Under the pieces are notes generated by a model. It made no database searches, was not told the DNA's origin, and was given only the letters and a program-made list of their open reading frames with translations. The position numbers were made by a program, and so were the translations under genes. Positions 48,193-59,400 of a stretch of 64,000 bases of DNA are shown piece after piece (the stretch's first letter is position 1; every line of letters starts with the position of its first letter). This DNA is from Pratylenchus scribneri (lineage: Eukaryota > Nematoda > Chromadorea > Rhabditida > Pratylenchidae), in the NCBI GenBank assembly GCA_030063045.1, contig JAQSEB010000108.1, positions 248,001-312,000 of the forward strand, given 5' to 3'.

Positions 48193-50316
48193 CTTTTGTA
48201 TTGCTGACCAAGCCAAATGAAAATTTCTTGCAAGTTCGGAGGAATTGCTGGCAAGTTCGGAGCATTTGTTTTTAAGCCACTGCTACCAGCTTGCATATTC
48301 GATTTATGGATAATTGCAATTAAGTATAAATAGAATTTTCAATATTAAAAATAAAAATTAATTAAATTTGCATAAAATATATTAATAATTGCAGATTAAA
48401 ATTTAGTAAGAATTCGTGAAAAAATTGCATATACATTACATATATATATATATATATATCTAATCTATAGAGTTCAATAATATTAAGTATTAAAAATTCA
48501 AATTCTTATAATTATTATAAACAATCGGAAATAAAGCAAAAAGTCGAAATGAGTATACTTTCATAATCAAATGAACAATTTTTTCCTATAAAACTTATGG
48601 CCAAAAAAATAAATAAATGATCATGATGAATGTTGTTTTCTATCGCTTATTTATGTAAATTTGAACTTAAATTCTACTTTGACACATATCTGGGCTCGCT
48701 AGTTGTTTATGTTTAGTTTTATTTTTATGTTGCATCATTTCGCAATGAATCCAAATTCCAATCCACTCAGCGGCATATCATCTTTATCGTCCGAAATAAA
48801 TACACAAGCAATGTGTTTGTGTGCATTCTTTTTCTGGCCAAACAATGATATTTTTAAAGGTGGATGAAAACTAGAATACAAAACAAAAACAACCAAAGCC
48901 AGCCAAATGCCAAGCCAACTATGGAAGAAAAGTTTCAAAAGTTTATTGGCTTGGAAGAAATGTATCTGAAAAATATCACTATCTCTCTATAAGATATTTC
49001 AATTGGAACCAACGATCAATATAGTCCAAAACAATGCTATTAAAATTCTTCAAATTCCCAATCGGGTTTGTATGAAGATTTTCTTTTTGAATTCATAATT
49101 AATTGCTATTAGTAAAAATAAATAAAGCCTGTTAAAACAATTTTAAATCGAATAATACTTTACTAAGATGGTTTTAAATCAATAAATAAAGAAGAAATTA
49201 ATATTAAAAACAAAATACAAAGAAAAAATTAAAAATAACAATTTTTTTATCAAAATTTATATTTTTAAGGACAATAAAGACATTTCGGGATTTTTAAGGA
49301 CATTCTTTTATATATATAATGACATTTTCATTTTAATAATAAGTACGAGGATCAATTTATAAGGGCATTTCTTATAAAATAAGGACAAATGCGAGCACTG
49401 CTGAATAAAAATTAATATCAATTGAGTCAATGTTGCGTCGATTGAAATATATATTGGCTGGATATATAAAATTTCCCATCCGAAACTGCCTTGTACTTCC
49501 TTCATTTGAATTTTGATGGCAAAAATTGTATATGAATTGTAATAAAAAAATAAAGATTTATCTTTAGAATTTAAACGAAAAATTATTTTCATTTTTAAAA
49601 TTATTTTTAAGTTAATCATAATAATTCATCGAAAATAATGATGACATATAAATTTAAAAAATAGTGCTAAATAATAAAATACTATTTCAAATCATGTTTA
49701 AAATAAAATTTCTGATTACATATTATTTAGCCAAATGCAAAAAAAAAAGAATCAAAAAAGTAAGCCATTATTTGAAAATTATAATAATAATTATGCACTA
49801 GAATTAGAACTAGTAAAAATTTGAATGTATTTTTTTACAAAGGAGGAAAGAGATAAAATGAAGCTGACTAGAGTATATTTACATTTTCTTTCTATTATTT
49901 CAACTAAAATACATTTAAAAAATATTTTTAGTATTTTACTAAAAATTTACAAAAATGAATAAAATTACAAAATATGAATCATCGAATATTATGGTATAAA
50001 TAAGGATAAAAATCGTATAAATAGAATGGAAAATAAAAATCTAATATGGAGAATATGATTTACGAAAGTTATTTCTTGAGACTTCAATCAAATAATACTA
50101 AAAACATGTTTGATTTCAGGTTAATATCGCTTATTTATTAAAAGATATGAATCTCCAAATTTCATAGTAGAGATTAGGACAGAAATTCCCAATTTACCTA
50201 AAAGCATCGTTGGAACAGAAATCGACTCCTTCCTATTCTAATTCATATATAAACAACCATGTTCATCATATCATATCAATAAATATATTATATACTAATA
50301 TTATTATTAATATTGG
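48193..50316. other. Intergenic, mostly featureless
   Basis: A (TA)10-type microsatellite lies at 48439-48459. A possible minus-strand terminal exon is listed separately. ORF 49308-49619 (-) has no homology or supported splice partner. Otherwise AT-rich sequence with no clear repeat. Confidence 0.5.
48735..48965 (-). CDS. Possible terminal exon with one hydrophobic segment
   Basis: After a good TTTTTCAG acceptor a 77-codon frame runs to TGA. It encodes a hydrophobic stretch (WLGIWLALVVFVLYSSF) followed by a Lys/His-rich and acidic part (GQKKNAHKH, SDDKDD). Frame lacks an ATG, so it would be a last exon, but no upstream exon was established. Confidence 0.25.
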   Translation of the reverse strand: MHFFQANKLLKLFFHSWLGIWLALVVFVLYSSFHPPLKISLFGQKKNAHKHIACVFISDDKDDMPLSGLEFGFIAK

Positions 50317-51096
50317 TTAGCCGACACTTGCGGATCCGCACATGCGGACCCGACACTTGCGGATTTACATATGCGGTTTTTCACATGCGGATTTTCACTT
50401 GCGGACCTGACATTTGCGGATTCCCATTTCCGGACCCGACATTTGCGGATTCCCATTTCCGGACCCGACATTTGCGGATTCCCATTTCCGGACCCGACAT
50501 TTGCGGATTCCCATTTCCGGACTCGACATTTGCGGATTCCCATTTCCGGACCCGACATTTGCGGATTCCCATTTGCGGACCCGACATTTGTGGATTTTTT
50601 TTTAAAAAAGCTCCAATTATAAAAGTATTAGTTATATTTTACTATATTTTGGCCGGTTTCGATGTTTCAACCGGTATCCGGTAGTGCGCGAGATCGGGTT
50701 TAGGCTGTTTTACTTCCGACTTCGCGAGAATCCTATGCTCCGAACCCTAAATCCTAGCCCCTAGAACCAATGCCGCCCCTACCATAACCCTAATTTTTAA
50801 CCCCTTATATCAATTCCTAAAGTTTGAATCTGTTAAACTGGTTTGATCAAACCGGACCATGCACATTCTTCTTGACTTCCGCGTACCTTGGGAATATAGA
50901 AAAACCGTTTTATAAAGCTTAATTCAAATTCCCACTGATTTGCCTAAAAAATCAACCTCTTTTGCCAGACAAATAATCTTTTCTGTTTGTTCAAATTTTG
51001 AGGAATATTTTTTCTCGAAAAATTTTCCAATACTTTTATAAATTGGAACTTTTTAAAAAAAATCCCCAAGTGACGGGTCCGCAAGTGTAGCATCAC
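50317..51096. repeat. Family-D-related element with internal 29-bp minisatellite
   Basis: Ends GGTTAGCCGACACTTGCGGA and the complement of ACGGGTCCGCAAGTGTAGC are inverted copies and match the outer ends of the family-D element at 44862-45236. From about 50400 to 50590 a 29-bp unit (CGGACCCGACATTTGCGGAT then TCCCATTTC) is repeated about six times. The unit itself is a variant of the terminal repeat. ORFs on both strands here are repeat artefacts. Confidence 0.8.
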
Positions 51097-51204
51097 CAAT
51101 ATTATAAATCTTTCACTTACTTATTAAAGGTAAAAAGAAGAATTATATAGTTTAATTTTGAAGCTGATATATATATTTCTCAATAGAAATAATCCCGGAG
51201 TTGG

Positions 51205-51692
51205 AATTAGGGTTCGGCGGTATCGGTATTTGGGGTTAAAATCGGTAACGGTATTGGCCGGTATCAGGCTACTCGGTATCCGGTATCGGTATTTGGCACT
51301 AGTCGGTATCGATATTAGTCGGTATTTCGGTATTTGATGAAAAAATGGTAAAAAAATTTATAAAATCAATTTTTTACTTTAAAAATACAAAAAATAATTT
51401 AAAATCTTGTTTTATTGATAAAAAATTAAAATTAGGTTTAAATGCTATTTTGAAGAAAAATTGAAATTTGGCCAGAAAAATATTTAAAATTTGGCCAGAA
51501 AAAAATTTGAAATTTGGCCAAAAATGCCATTTTATGGGGTGCTTGTCAATACCGATTAATACCGGGTTAGAAAATCGGTAACGGTATTACCGGGGTCGGT
51601 AGCGGTATTGTCAAAACCGGTATAGGTATTGGCCAGACCCCGGTATTTCGGTATTAATACCGACCGGTATCCCGATACCGCTGAACCCTAGT
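51205..51692. repeat. Foldback element rich in CGGTATCGGTATT
   Basis: Left end TAGGGTTCGGCGGTATCGG and right end CCGATACCGCTGAACCCTA are inverted. The arms contain many CGGTATTGG/CGGTATCGG words; the centre has TTGGCCAGAAAAA repeats. Confidence 0.8.
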
Positions 51693-51785
51693 TCGAATAT
51701 ATTCTAAATGAATTGGATTTTATTATATTTACAATATTTTTATAATTTGAAAAACAGGACGGCACAAAAATATGAAATTTTCTGA

Positions 51786-52783
51786 TTAATAAAAATTCCG
51801 CCAATTGTCGAGCCATTTTGCCATTATATATTTTGCCCAACTTTCTCTCATTTCCTGCTCATCTTCATCGATTATTCGCAAGCAATCGTGTCGAATATCT
51901 TGTTGCCAATCAAAAGGTGCTGAAAAGAAATTATTAGAATAATATTGAAATTTGAATAAAAATTAAAATATTTCTGGTTCTTCTTTATTTTCCATAAAAT
52001 TTTTTTTACCAAATGTGCCCTTGTTTCCCCCTTTGCTTTTTCTTGGTAAAAGTCAACGTTTCCATACTAATAATAGCAAGATATGATGAAATGGATTTCT
52101 ATTTCGGATTCCCCGACCTTGAAAATTTCTAAAATCAAATTTTAAAGCAAAAAATAACATTTTCATTTTTTTTCAAAAATCTGGGATAAAAGTCAACCAT
52201 TACCTATTTCACTTACATATTAGACAATTTCTTAGAGGAATATTACTAAATAAAAATGAATATCATCAAAAAATAAGTAAGAATTTATAAGTTTTAGAAA
52301 TATTGAGCCTTATTAATTAATAATTATTTATCATTAAATTTTATATTAAATAAAAAATATTTACCATCAAATCTTAAATGAAAGATAATAACTTTTTCAT
52401 CAAAGAATTATTCATTGATGTTTGTATATCCATTAGATATCATTATGATTATATATTTAAATATTAAATAAATATTAATAATCTCCCCTGAAAAAAATTG
52501 AAATTGCCGAAAATTTTAAGTCTCGATATATTATTACATTGATATATGTGGTAAAATGAATTTTTATTTCCATTTTTCATTGTCCTTTTTTTTTATAAAT
52601 TAAATAACATAAATTGTCCTTTTATTATTAATGCTAGATATTGTTAATTCTATTCCTTTCACCCCCTACTAACAATAATTTATAGCAGCACCATCAAAGG
52701 CATACTCCAGTTGAAAACATCGTTTCCACCATTTTGCAATTTGTTGGGCCTCTTGGTGCAATTTTTCGTGAAATTTCGTCTCA
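51786..52783 (-). CDS. Two possible exons of uncertain parentage
   Basis: Block 51920-51786 follows a TTTTCAG acceptor and encodes a charged C-terminus (RHDCLRIIDEDEQEMRESW ... WLDNWRNFY stop). Block 52783-52692 encodes KFHEKLHQEAQQIAKWWKRC and ends at a GTGCTG donor. Both look coding (Trp-rich, balanced codons), but their phases do not match each other, nor the stop-terminated last exon of the gene at 53480-61109. They may be the real 3' end of that gene with mis-set boundaries, or a separate gene. Confidence 0.35.
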
Positions 52784-52807
52784 CTGTGAGTACAATGAAG
52801 TGATATA

Positions 52808-53194
52808 TATGTTGCAGGCGATCTCTTTTTTTTCAGCCGATTTCGAATTCGGCTAGCCGATCTCGTTTAAAAAAAAATCAGAAAAATGGCCATATCTCAG
52901 TTTCTAATCAACTTAGCCGTTAAAAATTTTTTCCTAGCTCTAGCCCTGCCTACCTTAGCCCTAAAACCCATGCTTACCCTAACCTAGTCCTACCCTACCC
53001 TAATTAAACGGGTTTGTAAACCGAAAATTTCTTTTGGCTATAACTTTGGTTCAAACTTGTCAAATCTTTCTGAAATTGAAATCTTATAAAGAAAACCGAC
53101 CCTGGCGAATCGACTGAGCTATTGGTAAGGCTGAACGATAACTAGAACATGCGGGAAACGAGATCGGCTAAAAAACGAGATCGGCTGCAACATA
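52808..53194. repeat. Foldback MITE family C, copy 2 (reverse of copy 1)
   Basis: Ends TATGTTGCAGGCGATCTC and GAGATCGGCTGCAACATA. The interior reads as the reverse complement of 14517-14911, including CCTTAGCCCTAAAACCC and CAGAAAAATGGCCATATC. A family-A-like arm follows at about 53240-53420. Confidence 0.85.
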
Positions 53195-53479
53195 TCAATA
53201 TTAATAATTTAAAATTGGGTAGATAAATGTTTTTGCAACAAAAAAGTTTTTTTTATATATAAAAAGTAGAAAGTAGTTAGTTTTTCATTTTTAAATTAAT
53301 CGAAAACTGTTTTTGGACAATAAAAAACTTATAACAATTTGTAGATATCATCGAAACACACAAATGTATGTAATACATGTGGCCTTATCTCAAATGCTAA
53401 TTAATTTTTATGTCCAAATAAAATGGCATTAAAAATAAGATATGTATTTTTTGCAAATTATTAATTTTTTTTAATCAAA

Positions 53480-56400
53480 TTATTTAAAATTTGCTTGCCA
53501 TATATTGTAGCGATAAATTTTTAAACGACATCCATCGCTGGTTGGTGTGAACATTGACCTAATGTAAAATTGTGGGCCATTTCTTTGCTTTTGCTGCAGA
53601 TTCGCATTTGTCAAAACAAAATCAGCATTGATTCCAAAATGAATTTGTTCCGCCTCATCACTCTATAATTAAAATTAAACATTGAATATTTAAAATTTAC
53701 ATATAAAAATTTTTTCAATTCTAAAAGAATTCAATAATAATCTAAAAGATGGATTTTATCAATATTTTATTTTCTAATTTAAAATAGTTTGAAATCAAAG
53801 CAAAAAATGTTTTATCAATGTTTTTGTTGATTTTCATGATATTCATCAATATTTTGGGATATTTTAACCATCAATATTGATATTAATATTGTTAGTCATT
53901 TTTGGCAATTTTTCATAATTTCCGTCAATAATTTGAATATTTTTAAAGTTTTGAAAAGCGAAAAAATTAATTTTGATTTTTTTTTTCTAAAATTTAACCA
54001 AATCAATGTATAATGTAAAAAAATTTTTTGATTATGAATTTATAATTTTTTTTTAAATAATAAACATCAAATCAAAATGATAATTTATGATTTTGAATAC
54101 TAAAAACAGTCGTTTTTTCGAATTTTTGTTAAAATATTTTGTTTTTTTTTTCCAAAAATTTTCTTCAATATTTTGCCACGTCAATATTTTGGCAATTTTT
54201 AATCAATATTTTCATCAAATTTCACGATTTTTGGTCAATATAGATCCGTTCTCTAATTAAATATTAATAAATTGTTTTAATTTTAACCATTTTTTTAAAA
54301 TGCGATTATAATTAGAGAGCGGATTTTTTGGTTTTGACCTATTTTTTGTTCGCTTCAGTTTCGATGAGAAATGCAAAAAATAGTGTTTTTAAACATTTTA
54401 TCATGTTTTTGACCACCTTTTTTTGGCATTTTTTGGGGGAATGCAATAAAAACCCAAAAAATTACCTATTTTGGGGATTTGAAACCTATTTATGGCAAAT
54501 TTCTCCGAAAAACCTAAATATGCACCTATTTTGCAATTTTTGCGACATAAAGATCCGCTCCCTAATAATGAGGAATTTCGATTTAGATTTTCTCAACTTT
54601 ATAGTTTCGTAAAATTGAAAAATGTGCATTTTTTCTCAAATTTGACTTTCCTATATTTTTAGATTATGGAAAAAATCAACATTACTATTTTCCTCCATTG
54701 AGCCCAAGGGCACATAAAAGCGTTGATTTTATCAATTACAGATTTCCATCCCGTGTCAAATTCATCGTCGATTTCCATTTTTAAATGATATATTGAATTT
54801 AATGATGAATTGTTTTGATACTTCTCTCCATCCAGAAATTTGGAGTTATCGGTCAACAAGGAATCCTGTGAAAATTATTATATATTTAAATTATACAAAA
54901 TCAGCTCTTTTAAACTTATGAAATTTTAAAAAAAAGCAAAAAAATGTTATTTTTATTTATATGCCCATTATTAATTATTAGGATTTTATAATTGATTATT
55001 CGAACAAATTAAATTTCTATTTTATTTCTTTAATTAGTTATTGCATTATCTGTGGACGAAATTCTCTGGTTTTTTAGATAATAGTAAAGTTGATTCCAGA
55101 ATTGTTGTGGCATTTTATTAGGCATAAATTAGTTATAAAATTATACAAAAAGCATTGGCCAATATTGAATATTCAAATAGTTATGGCCAAAAAACCGCGG
55201 AAACATATTTTGAATTAAACCGGCGGTTTTTTGTCCATAACTCGGTGAACATTCAACGTTGGCTATAATGCTTTTAATATCAATTTATAGAGAATTTTAT
55301 TGCAAATAAAATGCCCTTAAGAATGCCATGACAGCTTTATCACCATCGGCGCCAAACTGTTTCGTCAGAAAATGTCTGCTAGCCACCTTAATTCTATTAT
55401 ATAAATCCCACCTTTAAAAGAATTCCCAATAATTGTTCACAAATTCTGTATTCCTGCGAATTGCATAATTTTAGCACACATTTTGCATTCCCTTCGGGAT
55501 TATATGAATAAAGGATTGGCAAAATATCCTCAATTATATTTTTTTTGTCATGTGGAAAAATGAGGCGAATTCCATTAGAAGCATTGCAAATTATTTCTTT
55601 CAGTGGTGAATTGTCCAGATTTCGCTGAAAATTATGGATAAAATTTTTTATTCCATTGAATTTTGCAAGAAATTAGATTATTTATTATTTGAATACATAA
55701 TAATTCTCTAATTCGTTTTACTAGGAACTAGGATATATTTCTTGACCCAGCAACCGGTTTTATAAAATAATCGCTTTGTCAACGCCACAGTAGATTAAAG
55801 GCTGTGGAAATGTGATCATGTCCAAAATAGTGCAAATATAAATTGCAAATTCTATTTTAATATTAAGTAATGAATAAAATATAAAAAATAACAAAATTTG
55901 CCATTGACGAAATGTGCCATCGAAAAATTCTTGTGCCATCATCGAGAAAATTTATGAATTTTAAGCCAACTTATCTGATGGTGGGCAAAATTTTTTGTCG
56001 ATGTCACAAAATTTTTCATAGATGGCACAAAATTTTTCGTCGTTGTCATAAAATTTTCCTTCTATGGCAAATATTATAATTTTAATTTATATATTATATT
56101 AATTAATTAAAATCTAACTAGAAATTTATATTTGTTTGCACTGTACAGTATTGTGGACATGCCTAACACCGGTTATATAATAATAATTACATATTATTAT
56201 TTTATCAAAATAGCAGCTAGCATTTGTGGCTATCATAAGACAACCTACCAAAAAATTATTTTCTAAGCCAAAAGATAAAAATCTACGACGAGATGAAATG
56301 GCAATATTGCGGAATAGCTCTGCTGCTGGATGTATTTGACATTTGCAAAGGATATCTACTGATGATGATTGGCAATTTTTATGCTGATTTAGTATTGTTG

Positions 56401-59400
56401 TTCGCATTCGAATTTGAAACAATTCAGAGAGAAGTGTCATTTTTATGATCAATTCAGCATGGGAAAATAGTAAATCCATTTGCACATTTTTATAATGACC
56501 AGGTGTAAAAACAGAAGCCAAAGTATTGAATAGCTGAATGAAAAAGGGAAAGGATTAAATTACATTTACTTATTTCTCTTCTTATACCTCGGTCACATAA
56601 AAACTGCATGCAGTTTCTGCAAATTGCTGAGTGGTCACATAAAATTTGCAGTTTCTGCATTGCAGAAAAACTGCTTGCAGCTTTTCTGCAAATTTTATGT
56701 GACCACCCAACAATTTGCAGAAACTGCAATGCAGAAATTGCAAAAAAATGATCGGCCGATCATTTCCAATTTTTTGCAAATGCAGCTACTTTTTTGCAGT
56801 TTCTGCATTTTTATGTGAGCACCCAATTTGCAGAAAAACTGCATGCAGCTACTTTTTTGCAGTTTCTGCATTTTTATGTGAGCACCCAAATTTGCAGAAA
56901 AACTGCATGCATCAAATGCTCTCCTCTTTTTCCGTGTGACGATAAATAAATTAATTCAACTATAATAAGAAAGTTTTTTACTTTAATAAGGACTTATGCA
57001 ATTGCCTAAAATAAAATACAGAATTAATAAGTTGTTGTAAAATTGATTTAATTTTACACCGAATCTGGCATCCGTCTAAGGATATCACAAGAGAAAAAAG
57101 TTTTACCTCGATCAAAAAATATTCAAAAAAGTGTTTGGTCCACCCCCCCCCCCCCCCATCCTGCCCTGAACCCTAATACCTAGTTTTGGCCAAGTTATAT
57201 GACCTCAAATTTAGAATATTTTTCTACACGAAAGATTTTTGCCAAAATAAGTATTTTTCTTGCCAAAATAAGTTTATCTCATTTAAAAATTGAGCAAAAA
57301 TTAACGAGATAAGTTTTTTTTGTCCACAAAATTAGTGCTTTTTGTCCACAAAATCGGTTCTTTTTGTCCACAACGCAATAACTTATTAATGCTTAGTCTT
57401 ACACCCCCAAACCTTATACGCATTTTATAGAGCTCATCGAGACGCGTCGATTGATATATAGTTTGTCAGGATTGGTTCAAAACTAAACGAGTTATAAACC
57501 AAAACCAAAATTGGTTTAAACGGTTTAACACTTTAAATTTTGGCCAAATCGGCCCAAAATATATATCAATCGACGCGTCTCGATGAGCTCTATAAAATGG
57601 TTATAAGGTTTCGGGGTCTATGATGAAGCACTAAAAAGTTATACTCAAAAAACTGATTTGTGGACAAAAAGAACCGATTTTGTGGACAAAAAGCACCACT
57701 TTTGTGGACAAAAAAAACCGCACCCAAAATTAACTAAAATTTAGATGCATTTACATATATATCGATTTTATTTTTTCCCATTTTCCTATGTGCACCTGTT
57801 TTGCCAAATTCAAATTGATGTCTTTTGTTGACTCTTCTATTTTTTTGCTATTTTTCATAACATAAAATTCATTCTTCTCATGTGAATTCGAATTTTCTTC
57901 CGCCAAGCACCATTGTGGTTTCTCAAGGATTGACACTGTTTCCACTTGGATAAATGGCAAATCCAAATGAGCCATTAGCAACTGCTGTTGATGAATTCCA
58001 CCATCACAAACTTCGATTGGAATTTTGACATTCAAGCGAATAGGGAAATGCAGTTGTGGAGATGGGCAATATCTGTAGGTGGCAAATAAATTCTGTTGAT
58101 ATTATAAAGATATAATGGAGTTCAGAAAGCATTCTCTAAAGTTACTTTCACACAAATTGATCCAACGAAACGGAGAAAATAGAAAAAGGGTTTTTGAGTA
58201 CATACAAAAAATGAAATGTTTGTCGTCAATCAACACAAAAATTTTTATTTACAACATATTATGCCACTATTGCAGCTTAGGGATTGGATGGGAAAAAACG
58301 GATGCGGAAGAACGATAATGAAGAAAAAGAGTTGAAGTTGAGGATGATTTTCTTCATTTTCTTCATTATCTTCCTCTTCCTGCTCATCATTATCTTCCTC
58401 AACATTATATTATCTTCTTCTTCGATTTTCTTTTTCTTCTATATTATTTTTTTCCATTCCATTTCCAACCCCTAAACTGCAATATAGTGCCCATTTTATA
58501 GTAAGATGTGATTGAAAATATTCGTCAACAACATTGTGTAAATTACTTACTCGGTTCTTTGTCGAATTTTTTCAAAAATCTCTTTGTCCCTGTCCAAATG
58601 TGCAAAATGCTCAAAAACAGCAAATTCTACATTGTTATTATTTTGGCCACATCCCTTGTTGGTGTCGTCATCATCCAATGGTTGAACAAATAAATGCCAT
58701 TCTGGACAATTTGCGTGCGCCTCGTCCTGGCACATTTCCACAATTCCAGTGCATTTCTCCATGGCTCTTGCATTCTCGTCAAATTGCTAAAAATGTAAAA
58801 AATTTTATTGATAATAAGATGGAGCATTTTTCAATGAATGAGTAAATATTTTTTTTTATTTTTATTATTGGAGTTTTTCCCTATCTTGGACTTTTCCATC
58901 CTTCCGTATTTTTTCACAAAATTCTCGGCTTTTTTTTCCATTTTTGACTTGTTCATTCAAATATTTGTTTTTGTTCATCCAAACACAGTGTTTTTCTTTT
59001 CCCAAAAATTTTGTTTTCGTTCCTCCAAGATTTTGTGTTATTCCTTCAAAGATTTTGTGTATTCGTTCCTCTAAAGATTTTGTGTTTTTATTTTCCTAAA
59101 TATTTTGTGTTTTTGTTACTTCAAACATTTTTTCTTGTTTCTCCTTACATTTTGTATTTTTGTTGTTCCGACATTTTGTTTGTTATTCCAAACATTTTGT
59201 GTTTTCGTTCCTCCAAAGATTTTGTGTTTTTGTTCCTTCAAACATTTTGTGTTTTCGTTCCTCCAAAGATTTTGTGTTTTTGTTCCTTCAAACATTTTGT
59301 GTTTTCGTTCCTCCAAAGATTTTGTTTTTTTTGTTCCTTCAAACATTTTGTGTTTTCGTTCCTCCAAAGATTTTGTGTTTTTGTTCCTTCAAACATTTTG

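Noticed and set aside
50313..50684. Repetitive ORFs (CGFPFPDPTFADSH-type) on both strands
   Set aside because: Produced by the 29-bp minisatellite in a family-D element.
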